From Thereva unica (taxonomy: Eukaryota > Arthropoda > Insecta > Diptera > Therevidae), in NCBI GenBank assembly GCA_949987705.1, contig CATLJY010000091.1, forward strand, positions 62,001-126,000: a DNA stretch of 64,000 nucleotides, in the 5' to 3' direction. Both the position numbers and the translations under genes were made by a program. The notes under the pieces are model-generated. The model was not told the DNA's origin, did not search any database, and worked only from the letters and a program-made list of their open reading frames with translations. This document shows, one piece after another, positions 12,515 through 23,275 of the stretch. Each line of letters starts with the position of its first letter. Position 1 is the first letter of the stretch.

Positions 12515-13100
12515 TCATTTTTTTCGGTATGGGCTGAACATGTGCATGTTTCCAAGAGTGTGCGTAAACTCCGGAGAAGTATGATAGGGCAAAAAGTTTG
12601 GGCAGAGGTTAGGTGAGGGGCATTTTTTAAGAAGGGGATATATTATCGATCGGGTCCAATGGATATGTTGACATCGAGCTCTTCGAGGCACCTGTACACC
12701 TTGCGAGTCCTGAAGAATACCCTGTGCATTGAATGGGCGTTGGGCTCGAGAACAGTGGTACCATATCATTTTCGGGTAAAGAAAAATTTTAAGCGAACAG
12801 AGATGATAATAAATCGGACTTGGATTTACTGTCTGTTATCACCTTTTCATTGTGGATAAAGGAAGGGGTTGAAGTTGTAGTGATTTTTGTTTTGTTTTAA
12901 GTAGACCAAGTCGTCCTATAAATAATGCAGGTCTTTAGGACATTCCACCTTTATCTGGTGCTAGTCAAAAATTGCTTTTACGATTCCGCCTCTTAGGCGA
13001 ATAATCATCTCAATCTTCAAGGCCTGAATAGAATCTTCGTGCTTGGATAAACAGTCGGCGTTGTCATTTCTATCTAATATTCCTATATTTTCGGGATCCC
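12515..13100. other. unassigned non-coding DNA
   Basis: Nothing recognisable on either strand. Confidence 0.4.
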
Positions 13101-13109
13101 AGACGAGAA

Positions 13110-13262
13110 AAACGTTGGGCTAAACTTAACTGTCATCGTTAATTCTCTTTCGAAGCCCGGTGGAGTATTGGCTGGGCATTTACACGGGCGGAAACCAACG
13201 AACCGACAAACAAACGAAAAATATCAAAAATTATTGGGTTTTTGTTGTTGCTTTCATAACAC
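13110..13262 (+). repeat. fragment of a Harbinger-like MITE family
   Basis: Alignable with the inner part of the element at 50637-51024: both share a segment around CTGTCATCGTTAATTC, then a run of ACGAACx repeats and TTTTTGTTGTTGCTTT. The terminal inverted repeats seen in that copy are not preserved here. Confidence 0.55.
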
Positions 13263-13271
13263 AAATGTTAA

Positions 13272-13405
13272 AAATTCATTAGTGACCATAAAGGGTGCCA
13301 TTCTCGTTCGATTGCGAAGGTCAAGCAGCATTGGACGAGGTTAGTACTTAGTTGGGGGACCGTTTGGTAAAACTCGCGTTTGGAATGCTCGATTACTAAT
13401 ACATT
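13272..13405 (-). repeat. dispersed repeat family, copy 4 (inverted)
   Basis: Carries the shared landmarks AGTGACCATAAAGGGTGCCA, GGTCAAGCAGCATTGGA and TTAGTTGGGGGACC in the order seen at 54.35 and 55.64 kb. Confidence 0.7.
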
Positions 13406-15484
13406 CATTTCTGAAACAGATGGGTACATAACTTTGACGGATGCATTTTTAGATTTCCATGCGTTTTGCGGGAGCGTTCATTCTCGTCTAGCAGGCGCAT
13501 TTGTTCGTTATACTTGGTAATTACGGGCGCCTAAATACTTTTAAAAATTTTAACCAACTAAATTATTTTTACTCGGGTAGGAAGCTGCACATATAGCTAT
13601 AATATCGCTCTTAATTTTTTCTTGAAATGCAATCCGGTTTTAATGTTTGATCTTTGCTATTTTTGTAGCATTCTCTCTCTGTTGCAGGGGTTTCAATCGT
13701 ACACTTTCTGCATATACGATAGATCCGTGTATCGGTGTTATATCGGTTCAAAGTAGTCTCGCTTTTTTACACATTTGGGAGCAAAAAATGATTGAATAAA
13801 GGAACATGCCCAAGTATGACCGAGAATCGCATCTTCACAGCTTTCTCTCCATCGAATCGATCAATCAAACTGCTAAGCACTTTCATCGCCACAAAAAGTC
13901 TTCGTGCGGATTGTAACGTAAATCAAATTTAGTTATCACCTGCAAAAAGCTGCAGCAACCCCAAAAAACAAATAATTGTCTTCATTTAGCTGCGGTTGTT
14001 TGTGCTTGCATTAGTGTCTGACTGAGGAGGTATGAGGAGGGCGCTGAAGAAGTCCCAGATGAAGCCATCTCGATTCTCTTCGACCATTTTTAATTTTGCC
14101 TAACTTGAAACACGTGTCTTCCAGTCCAGATATTACTTGTTGGTTGACAAACAGCCAAGTACAGAAACAGCTCCACAAGCCCCTCCCAGCCGAATCACAT
14201 CACCTGGTGATGGAGCCAGTAAAGGTCGCTGGAGAGCGCATCACCCGATATCGTCTCTGTCCGTAATCCCGCTTTAATTGGTGATTTACCGAACCTTTAT
14301 GCATGCCTGAAGAGGCTCACGTCGATAAGTATTATATCGAAACTGCAGTGCGGCACTGTGCAGTGCTCCCCTCGCAGCCGCAGCCAAGTCACTGGCTGAG
14401 CAACCTATGCTGCTCGATGATGTTCAGAAAGCTCTCCGCGTCCGCGAGCAGGGGAGAACAGGTTTCTAATTATGTTTACCCGCGGCGACCAGTCAAATGC
14501 CGGCTGACGGAGTAATGCACCTCTGGTGCACAACCGGTGCCTTAATATAGAGATGGAAACAAAGTGGATAATGACATCGCCTCGGACTCGGATATATCCA
14601 AACCCAATTACCCATTCCCGGCGCAGCAGCGTCTTTGGCCCTCGCGGTCGACTCCGCCGTTGCGTTGGCAATTCGCGAAGGTATGTGAGAGCCATCATCG
14701 CTCGACAACCTGCGGAGCTTGACACATCGGCGATTTTAGCCGGGCCGAATGGCTGCGGGTTAAGTGCTGGTTTCGGGTTCTTAGACGACGACGACGGCTG
14801 TGATTGCGCCCGACGACGACAGATGACAAAACAGAGTCGAGATTTTCCAGTTTTGGGGCCAATCGTCTTCGGTTTTGTCTTTGCCAGGTAATAACCGTAA
14901 TCAGGTTCCCAGGTTTTAATAACGTAATTGGAACCTTGTTTCGCGGAGCCTGGATACAAAGTAGTGCAGGAACAACTCGCGGACGGTGCACGGCGATATT
15001 TTCCAATTATATGCCATTAAAATGTACGCAATTTGTCCAAGTGTTTTTTAATACACCTGAAACAAGGTCATTTCGAGGAAGAAGTGTAAATCTTCATATT
15101 AAAGCACTGGGATTGGGTTCAGCTGTATAGTGAGCGACAAAAGTTTAACCTCACGTCGGGGAATAGGGTGTTAGTTTTAGATAAGCTAACTCCAATGCGA
15201 CCAGAGATCCAATTAGCGCTTTGGGATGCCGTTTTATTGCCACTACCATCTGTTGGACAAATGTTTAAACCGAACCTGTGAAATTTTGGATACTTATAAA
15301 GTGCTGTTAAAGTCTGTATCATATCCAAAACAAAGAAGCAGAGCCGTCGGTAGAGAAGTTTTGCTACTGGCTTACGTTGGTCACGTGACAAGAAAATCAG
15401 AAGAGAGTTCTGCCGCTGCTTTTTCATCTCAAATCCTAATTTTGCTGCAAAGAGGAATTTTTGGACATTTCAAACAAGAGGCAT
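13406..15484. other. non-coding DNA, partly enhancer-like
   Basis: No gene recognised. The stretch 14150-15000 is unique-looking, balanced in base composition and free of transposon signatures, with GAC/CGA runs near 14785-14820. Long overlapping frames on both strands there read as low-complexity and lack family resemblance. The region could hold regulatory DNA; this is inference. Confidence 0.35.
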
Positions 15485-15487
15485 ATA

Positions 15488-15720
15488 AGGGCCTCGGAAG
15501 TAAGGCGCCTGGCTACCATCCCAGAGGTCCTGGGTTCGAGTCCCGGCAGCACCATGGTTTTTCGCCTTTCGTGATATAGATAGGGGCGGATTGAACAAAA
15601 TGAGTAAGCCCCAGCCGATTGGGGGTCTTTCTATAATGCCACACAGTTCTTTTATCTGGTTTGGTTGAAGTGGGCAATTTAAGGCGAATCAAGTGATATC
15701 TCCTAACTTTCACTTTCACT
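15488..15720 (+). mobile_element. tRNA-derived SINE
   Basis: The head resembles a tRNA. A perfect B-box-like GGTTCGAGTCC sits at about 15533-15543 inside a T-arm-like stem (CCTGGGTTCGAGTCCCGG), and an A-box-like segment is placed about 40 bases upstream. A tRNA-unrelated body follows to about 15720. The element would be transcribed by RNA polymerase III and moved by a LINE. No clear acceptor pairing exists, so it is not a functional tRNA gene. The partner LINE is unknown. Confidence 0.65.
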
Positions 15721-15739
15721 GATAAACTGAATTTAGAAT

Positions 15740-17900
15740 ACAGATCGAAACAATTAGACGCAATTATGCATTTCTTTTGTCTAAACGAGCAACAGCAAGT
15801 GCAGTCTGCTCATGACGGTTTATCCCGCAACTATTCTCCTGCTTTAACTCCAGGGCGTGCAGAAGGTAACTCCATCGACTGCTGTAAATCGTGTTGACTC
15901 AACTTGTGATCAATGTGAACAGCTGGAGAAGCGGTTACTCAGCCACTTTGATAAAATGTTGACGAAGCGCCTTGAAGCACTGGAGGCAAACCTTACGGCG
16001 AAAATTGAAAATAGTGTTAAATCGCTAAATGAAGACGTCTCTAGGTTAAATGAGCGTGTAGACTCCATTCAATAGGACGTTTATCATCTTTACCAGATGG
16101 CTGATGACCTTGATCGCACGCAGCGGCTTAGCGACATAATTGTGTCTGGTATCCCTCGAATATCAACAGTAAAACCCCAGGAACTGCTGTCTAACTTAGC
16201 ATCAAAGATTGGGCATGATTTATCTATGATAGCACAAGTGATAAACCCGAAATCAAAACAAAATCTCGGCTTGTTGTTAAATTCTCTTGCCCTCTCTTGC
16301 GCTTGGCATTCATTCTCCTACGTCTATCCCTTTTGATATGGATGTAAACGCTCTCAACGCATCGTTTATTCAATCTGCTTCTAATCCTTCATCCTCCTAT
16401 AATCCTAATTCCTTTTCCTTTGATTCACTTAGTTCTGATGGTTTCATCTTCCGTTGTATTAGCACATCCGATGTTCTTGAAATTTTGTTTTCCATTTCCT
16501 CTAATTGCATAGGCTATGATGAAATTTCTCCCCGTTTTCTTAAACTCCTCTCCCCTTTAATTGGTCAAACTATCACGCATATATTCAATTACTGCCTGAC
16601 CACATCCCGAGTTCCTTCGGTCGAAAAAATCCATAGTGATCCACTTACCAAAAAAGTCGTCACCCTCGGACTTATCTGATTTTCGTCCTATCAGCATTCT
16701 TCCATTTCTTGCTAAGGCCTTTGAGAAAACTCTCTTTATGCAAGTCCTCCCTTATCTTGAAACCAATAACTTCCTTTGTAAATTCCAATCTGGTTTCCGT
16801 AAATCCCATAGCTGTGAGACTGCTGTATTAAAGGTGACTACTGATCTTCGTTCTGCGCTCGACCTGGGTGACTTTGCGATATTGGTCCTTCTTGATTTTT
16901 CTAAGGCTTTCGATTCTGTGGTGCACTCAATTTTACTTTCCAGACTTAGTCAACGCTACCACTTTTCTTCTTCTGCTACTCGGCTTATCTCTTCCCTTCT
17001 TACCAATAGGCTTCAATGTGTTCGCAATAAAAGCACTTTATCCTCTTTCCTTCCCGTGCCTTTGGGAGTACCGCAAGGCTCAATTCTTGGCCCTCTCCTT
17101 TTTCTCTTTATATATTAATGACCTTCCCTCTATAATCCGTCACTGCTCCTTCCACCTGTATGCTGATGATTTCCAACTGTACACCTCATGTCCTCCGAAT
17201 CAGATTGAATCCTGTATAGCTCAACTTAATAGTTCCTTATCCCAAATAAGTGAATGGAGTTCTATCAACTTCCTTAAACTAAATCCTAAAAAATCTCAAG
17301 TACTTCTGCTTAGCCATCGTTTTCAGTCCCCTGACAGCGTTTCATCTGTTCTACTTAAGGGTATTCCCCTCCCTATTCTTGAGCGTGTTAATAATCTTGG
17401 CATTGTCATTAATTCCAAATTATCTGCTGTAATCAAGTCTCACTTATGCTTTCCTAGATTTACACTGCGAAAGTTTTGGCTTTATGGTAGTCTTCTGCCG
17501 TCCGCTGTTCGGCTCAAGTTTGTTAAATCCCTCATTGTACCACATTTCCTCTTTGGTTCCAACATGTCCGCCAGCATTGAGCCTCGTCCTTTGACTTGTG
17601 AGGGAATGCTTCCTTTGCTTGCTTGGAGGGCAATATAAACAGCTAGGCGAAGTTTAAAGAAGAATTTACCTCTTTTGTCCCTAAAGTCTATTCGTTCGTT
17701 ATTCCATAGCTACTGCAGCAGACGTTTTGTAGGATACCATTGACAAGCATCTGTTTAGTAGGCCTATTGTTCTTCCATCTCGAATTCTAAGCGTCCTATC
17801 TAATTCCTATTTCGTTGTACTATTGAAGCAGACGATTTTTAAGTGGAGACATTCGGACATGATTGATGCGTATGTTCTGTAACACTTGTTTCCTTAAAAC
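15740..17900 (+). mobile_element. CR1-like LINE, internally deleted and frameshifted
   Basis: The 5' part (15857-16250) encodes the middle of an ORF1 protein: a coiled coil (residues about 20-72 of the frame), a TAG stop at about 16073, then RTQRLSDIIVSGIP, typical of LINE ORF1. From about 16290 it jumps into the N-terminal part of reverse transcriptase, so ORF1's end and the endonuclease domain are missing. RT motifs follow: DFRPISILPFLAKAFEK, LLDFSKAFDSV, GVPQGSILGP and, after a frame change near 17100, YADDFQLY. A decayed C-terminal region runs to about 17900. It belongs to the same group as the copy at 44.56-48.03 kb. Confidence 0.85.
16287..17638 (+). pseudogene. reverse transcriptase of the CR1-like LINE, broken
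   Basis: Three overlapping frames (16287-16679, 16636-17118, 16868-17638) together cover RT. The active-site motif YADD lies at about 17159-17170, in a different frame from the SKAFDS motif at about 16899-16920. At least two frameshifts separate them, and the product would be inactive. The endonuclease domain that normally precedes RT in this group is absent. Confidence 0.8.
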
Positions 17901-18150
17901 TACTGACTGCAGGGATGTGGAAATGCAATCCTATGAGAGGCTGATAGGATTCTTGTATATAATCATGTCATGTTCGTCGGTGTTCCCGGACGGCAAATTG
18001 TGAACTCTTACTCTTTACTTAATCTGGATCTCAGCCGAAATACTGTGCTCTGTTCGTACCATGTACATCATCATTCGCATAGGTCTAGAGGCTTTTGCCT
18101 TAAACCATTTTTCACCTTCCCCATATTTCCAGCGATCACAGATTGCATAG

Positions 18151-19450
18151 TCACTGCGTTGTGACTATTTTTAGAATACGGAGTATAACCCCCGCCGGGT
18201 AACCTCCGAACATAGCCTCTAGTTCCGCCCTATGTTCGCCGAACCTCACAAAATAAATGAAGACGTGCTCTGCGTTATTATAGATATCTGAGCATACAGC
18301 GATCATCGTGCTCGAAACGATGGAGGTATTTTCTAAATGGTCCATGTCCACTGAAGAACTGCGTGAACTCGCTGAGATCACTTCCCCACGCTCTCTCGTA
18401 ACCCATCTCTTCACTTTTTGGATAAATCTGTAGGTCTACCGACTCTTAACAGAATCGACCTACAGTTGCGCACGATACTCTTTCGTGACCTTGTCCGTGT
18501 ATGGAGGTGGGAGTCCGCACACGAGTCGACAGAACCGAGACCGATTAGAAACTAATTTGGAACTGGTCGCGTGCAACTCCTCTTGCCGGCCCAAGCGTGA
18601 CTAAAAAGTTATCCCAGAGAGCACCAATTGATCAAAAACCAGTTGCGCTCCTGTGTGGACAAAGGTTTCATTTTGGTTACAAACTGGTGCTGATCGCGAT
18701 TATTGTGAAACCAATTTGAAACTGGGATTACAAATCAGCCGACTCGTGTGCGGGCCTTACTCTCTATGTGGCCGTCCATTTTCTGCTGTTAGCTGTCCGT
18801 TCTAACGCTGCTGCTCACACTGGCGCTGCGTATAGCAGGATTGAGCTAACCACCCTTGTCATCAGGAAGCGTCAACTCGGTCTAGAGCCACACTTTGGGC
18901 GGCAATCTTCGGAGTCGCCATGCCCTCCAAGTGAGCTTTAAAATTTAGCTTACGATCGATCCTCACTCCAAGGCGGGCAGTGGCTAAATGATCTGTTCCC
19001 ATACCTTGATCTTTGCAGACGCTAGTTTTCTCCGTTTGTACAGCTTCATTTTTGTGCTGAGCAAGGGTCAGACCAATGTTTTCAGATCACTTGGTTCGTC
19101 TATAATTTCATCTCAAGGAGAGGTCGTCCTACGAGCCCTACCAAATGTCATCCGTGATCCTGATCGCATCTTTTAAGGAGGCGTAGTTATAACAGATCAT
19201 TATATATCGTGATCCACAGAAGAGGGCCCAGGACGGATCCCTGCAGAGTTCGCACCCTGTCGTCGATCCATCTTCTTATTCACAACGAAGTTGTCGACCT
19301 ACTTTCCTTTTTGGCTGTAAGTATTTGTCTGACTACCCACCAGGGCCCAACACGATACGCCGGCACTGATAAGTCATATCAGAGACGAGGGGAGGGGAGT
19401 GCCGGAGGACATATGCCGTCTTTACAACTCTGGTGTTGACTGACGAGATG
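18151..19450 (-). mobile_element. R1-like LINE relic, copy B
   Basis: On the minus strand, 19180-19250 reads QGSVLGPLLW (RT motif). About 18880-18985 reads LGVRIDRKLNFKAHLEG, the conserved segment after the RT active site. About 18200-18260 reads EHVFIYFVRFGEHRAELE, matching the C-terminal knuckle of copies A and C. Stops interrupt all frames. A MITE at 18511-18756 splits the relic between the last two segments. Confidence 0.7.
18511..18756. mobile_element. Harbinger-like MITE nested in R1-like relic
   Basis: The ends carry inverted repeats: CCGCACACGAGTCGAC at the left and GCCGACTCGTGTGCGGGCC at the right. TTA follows the right end, but the left flank does not match it clearly, so the duplication is unproven. 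Much of the interior aligns, inverted, with 22052-22195. No coding capacity. Confidence 0.6.
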
Positions 19451-20700
19451 TGGAAAATTCTAGCTCTCAGCTAATACCACTGCGGATTCCAAATTCTGCC
19501 GAAGTCTGCTTTGGCCAGAATGGCGTTAGTGTTGATTTTGTTGAAGGTATCTTCAAGTCCATAAAAGTAAAGTCGGATCATATAGGGGTGCAAAAGTTGG
19601 CTTCGATCACTACCTTGTGTGACAGCAGGTGTTTTACTTCACAACACTGCCAGAACTTTAATATTTACGTTTATATGAAACTAAACAAACACAACGTAAA
19701 ATTTTCCCACCTGCCACGTTACAAGAACATTCTAAAATTTCATAGGCCACAAAGGGTTATGTACTTTGCCTATGCCACCAGGAACTTGTCAACTTAATGA
19801 CTTCATACTGACATTCCAGCACACGAGGGTGGGAAAATCACTTAGTTGACAAAGCCTAAGTTCATCAAGTACCGAGCAGCCAACCCCCTTGCTGGCGTTA
19901 CGGGTAGTACCCTGAACGCTTCACACCACCCAACCGATTTATGGGGAATTAAGATAAATGCGTGACAGAGTTTAATGCCATGTTGACAGACCCAGCGACA
20001 TTGCTGCTATGCAAATTGCCGGGATTTGATTGATGGAGCTGCTCCGGAGCCGTTGACAGGGGTTTGATTAAAAATTTTACCGGCCACATGGGACTTGGAT
20101 GGAAAATTGAATTCCTCCGTGCCAACAGCAAGTGACTTCATAAATACTCGATTTTGAACTTTTGTGCGGCAGTTAATGGAAAATGTCGAGATTGCGCGAG
20201 ATCAGTTTGCAGGGGTTTCGTTGATGTGCGAGTCGAAAAGGATAATACGAACGAAATCGTAGGTAAGACTTCTCTATCACAATTGGGAGGGGAAGTCTAC
20301 ATTTATTTTTGATTTGATAATTTCTTTGATTGGTACTTAATCCACTGCGGGTTGTACTATGGCACTTATTGAACATTTGTAGGTACTATAGAATTTTACA
20401 AGATGTGCCATTTCTGAGACCGTTTCCTATAACCCCAAAAAGAGATTAAACAAAAAGTAACAAAGTCTCCTTTATGGTCACACCGCCACAAACTCTTTAA
20501 TCTAAATTCACCAACCCTACAAGTATCCATAATGGTCGCGATATTAACCCGACGACACTTTCTGTTTGATCACTTCTATTAATCAAGGGCCAAGCATCGA
20601 AGTTGGAAGTGGGTTAAACTCGACTCGACTACCCTCGACTCTTGCTTTTTAATAAAGCGCGCTGCCGATGGCCCGGGGCTAGGTAATGAGCCAAAATAAA
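19451..20700. other. non-coding DNA with an enhancer-like island
   Basis: No gene is seen. The part at about 19940-20240 is unique-looking and contains TTTGATTGATGG (Exd/Pbx-like TGATTGAT) and TTTGATTAAAAATTTT among other AT-core sites. It is a candidate conserved element of a developmental locus, by inference only. Confidence 0.35.
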
Positions 20701-20707
20701 TACAATT

Positions 20708-21064
20708 TTGTTAGCAAACACTGCTAGAAAGGATTACCCGGAAGTAGGTCCTTTGAGAATTCTAATTAACTTTATCAACGTCCAATTTCCTGCGGACCGA
20801 AAAAACGAGCCGCTTCTAAAGAATAAATTTAGAATTCACGTGATTCTTGCGGTTATTTACAAAATTCCAGTCCTGAAAACTGTGGAAGGATTTTTTTTTG
20901 TTTTTTGTGGAATCGGTTTCATTTATATTTTGAATAATTCTATGGTGGCCGAAGTGGAAAGGGATTTGGAGGAGCAGAAACTTCTGCGTATTTTCGGGGT
21001 TTGTGTTGATCTAAGCCACGATACTAAAGTGATTATGGATTCCGTTTTTGTTCCGGGAAAATAA
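20708..21064 (+). CDS. unidentified open frame with a hydrophobic segment
   Basis: The frame is open for about 118 codons and ends in two consecutive stops (TAATAG). It has no ATG at its left end; the first internal ATG is near 20942. The translation is less repetitive than the surrounding background frames. It has a hydrophobic run (VEGFFFVFCGIGFIYIL, around residues 60-76) that could cross a membrane, followed by a charged stretch (EVERDLEEQKLLRIF). I do not recognise a family. It could be an exon, a decayed transposon fragment or chance. No splice site is convincing. Confidence 0.2.
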   Translation: MLANTARKDYPEVGPLRILINFINVQFPADRKNEPLLKNKFRIHVILAVIYKIPVLKTVEGFFFVFCGIGFIYILNNSMVAEVERDLEEQKLLRIFGVCVDLSHDTKVIMDSVFVPGK

Positions 21065-21716
21065 TAGTGCAATCAGAGCTTAGTTAGTGCATTTCTAAGT
21101 AGATTGGGATTAGATTAAATTAGTTTGCACGGAGAGGATGGTTCCGTTGTACGCTTGTTTAAATTTTTCTACTATAGTTAGGGCTGCCATCCGTCCGGGT
21201 TTCCGGATTTGTCTGCTGTTATTGTAGGGCGTCTGGTGGCCGTCCCGGAGGGGTTTTAAAAAGTGTCCGTGTGAAATCCGGGCACTTTTTGGGTCAGGGC
21301 TGATCCTATCAATTAGATAAGCAATAAATTAAAACAAATCTTAGTAAAATAATGACTCGTAATCCCCATCTAAACTTAAATTCAACAGATTTTTCCATGC
21401 TATCCCTGTGCACGAATGGCTAGTCTGTTCTAGATCATCCTTGACGAAAAACACAATTATACTGTCAAAGTTTAGGCGCCATCTATTAGAAGTTTGACAT
21501 AACTGTTATTTGTAAGGACTTTAGAACTTGAATTAACGATTTGTAGCGATTCATGTACTAAACTAACATGGCGCCATCTATTAGATTATATATTGATTGA
21601 ACGATAATTAAAGACAAAGCTTTTAGAAGTTCGTAAGAAGAATATTCCAGCTTGGTCTCGAAAATGGTCGAAAGTTCCGGAAGTTGGATTCAAGGGGAGC
21701 GTGAATATATGTATAT
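21065..21716. other. unassigned; possible small element at 21185-21300
   Basis: An inverted pair, CCGTCCGGGTTTCCGG near 21190-21206 and an imperfect counterpart GTGAAATCCGGGC near 21270-21284, suggests a small DNA element. The remainder has no recognisable content. Confidence 0.3.
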
Positions 21717-21724
21717 GTATAAAT

Positions 21725-22846
21725 TAGAGATGCGCCGAATATGGGTTCGACCGAATACCAATATGCGGCAGAATATTCGGTCAAAAATGTACCGAACCGA
21801 ACATTCGGCCGAATTATACCGTTCATTTTTGCGCAGTAAAGAGGTTCATATAGGTCGGCGAAGTGCTCTGCAAGTAGCAACGTTCGCCTACCGCTCCAGC
21901 ACTTCGCCCTAGCTCGGCACACTCACTCACTGCGCCGCAATTTCTTTTATTGCAATTGATCGCGTGATAAAGTAGTTATCGCCAAAAAATAATAGACTAA
22001 AGCAAGAATATGGGGAAATGACAGACAATTCCATAAAAACATTGCGACCCCACGCACATGAGTCGACTGATTTGCAATTCCAGTTTTATACGGGTTTCAC
22101 CAATATCACGCTCACAACCAGTTTGCAACCAAAATGAAACTTTTGTCCACACACTAGCTCAACTGATTTTTGATCAATCGGTGTTCTGTACTCACGAAGA
22201 TTTTGTTAAATAAACTTTGACACGTACAAATGCAACCACGCAACTGAAACTGATGACATTTCTAAGCGTTACATTGGATGACAGACAACATAGAAGTGTG
22301 CTTAATGGAATATTCCATGAATGAATGCATGCAACGCAAATGTCGGTCTACTTTCAACTTTTTCTATATTGCCGAAATTGACATAGCACACACAATCATA
22401 CACTCGTTACTTAGATTTTTGGGTTATGTCGGGGCGGAATGCAAACTGCGAAATTAAGTGTTGGTGGAAACTCCCCGCATATCATGGAACCGCTGAATGC
22501 AATAGAAGTACGCAAGCACAAGGTTGAAATTTCTTCCGACCGGCAAGAACAGTCGTACGCAAGCAGTTGTAGACTAGTTTCAAATCGTTTCTCATTTTTT
22601 TTAAATTATTGATTTTGTGAATAAATATGGTTACACAAAGAAGTGTTTGTTTCATTTACAAATACTACCTATGTACGGTTCCAGAATAAAGCCTATTTAA
22701 CATATATGTAACTCTTAAAATAATACTATTTAAATATTCGATAATTATTCGGCAAACTAACCGAATATTCGGCCGAATACGAACATTAAAAAACACGCCG
22801 AATATACCGAATACGAATATTCGGCCGAAAATTCGGTGCATCTGTA
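21725..22846. mobile_element. non-autonomous hAT-like transposon
   Basis: The ends form inverted repeats: TAGAGATGCGCCGAAT at the left and ATTCGGTGCATCTGTA at the right. They are flanked by an 8-bp duplication with one mismatch (GTATAAAT at 21717-21724, GTATAAAA at 22847-22854). Both subterminal zones are packed with ATTCGG/CCGAAT motifs, as expected for transposase binding. No transposase remains. The interior includes a piece related to the MITE at 18.5 kb. Confidence 0.8.
22052..22195. repeat. partial copy of the 18.5-kb MITE family, inside the hAT-like element
   Basis: Aligns with the reverse complement of 18511-18756 over the segment containing GAGTCGACTGATTTGCAA, AACCAAAATGAAACTTTTG and TTTTTGATCAAT. 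The second inverted end is missing. Confidence 0.6.
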
Positions 22847-22954
22847 GTATAAAACCAATTTTGTAGAGAATATTAAGTAGATTAATTTAGTAGGTACATT
22901 TATTCGCTAGTCGTTTTCGAAATATTAACGAAAAGCTGTAAAAGGGTTCCCTTA

Positions 22955-23270
22955 TGGTGCGTCCACACTACGCGGTCTTAGGTCATACGCGCTTTTGCCT
23001 CTTTTTTTCATATAGAGTTTAATGGCTTTTTTTGTGATATTTTTAATGGCAAAGGCAGCACGGCCCAACGGCACAGACAAAAGGCTGTGCTTAAAAAGGT
23101 ACATTTTACGTCCACACAATATGGGCTTTTCAGAAACGCGTACGGCCTTTCATATGAAAATTGATTTGTTTTCTCAATTTGCTCACGATTTAAAGCTCAT
23201 GCGTGCTTTTGGCTGAGGCCGTATAGCGAAAAGCGCGTGGGATTCAAGTCCGCATAGTGTGGACGGCCCA
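22955..23270. mobile_element. Harbinger-like MITE with TTA duplication
   Basis: Inverted ends TGGTGCGTCCACACTACGCG and CGCATAGTGTGGACGGCCCA are flanked by TTA at 22952-22954 and 23271-23273. TTA (TWA) duplications with GGCC-like ends are typical of PIF/Harbinger elements. The 316-bp body has no transposase. It abuts the hAT-like element that begins at 23276. Confidence 0.8.
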
Positions 23271-23275
23271 TTAGA

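Noticed and set aside
14405..15130. Overlapping frames up to 184 codons on both strands
   Set aside because: GC-rich stretches with few stops in several frames at once; composition is low-complexity, no domain is recognisable and there are no splice signals.
15490..15562. Functional tRNA gene
   Set aside because: The B box and T-arm look good, but the acceptor stem does not pair and a SINE-like body follows without a terminator.
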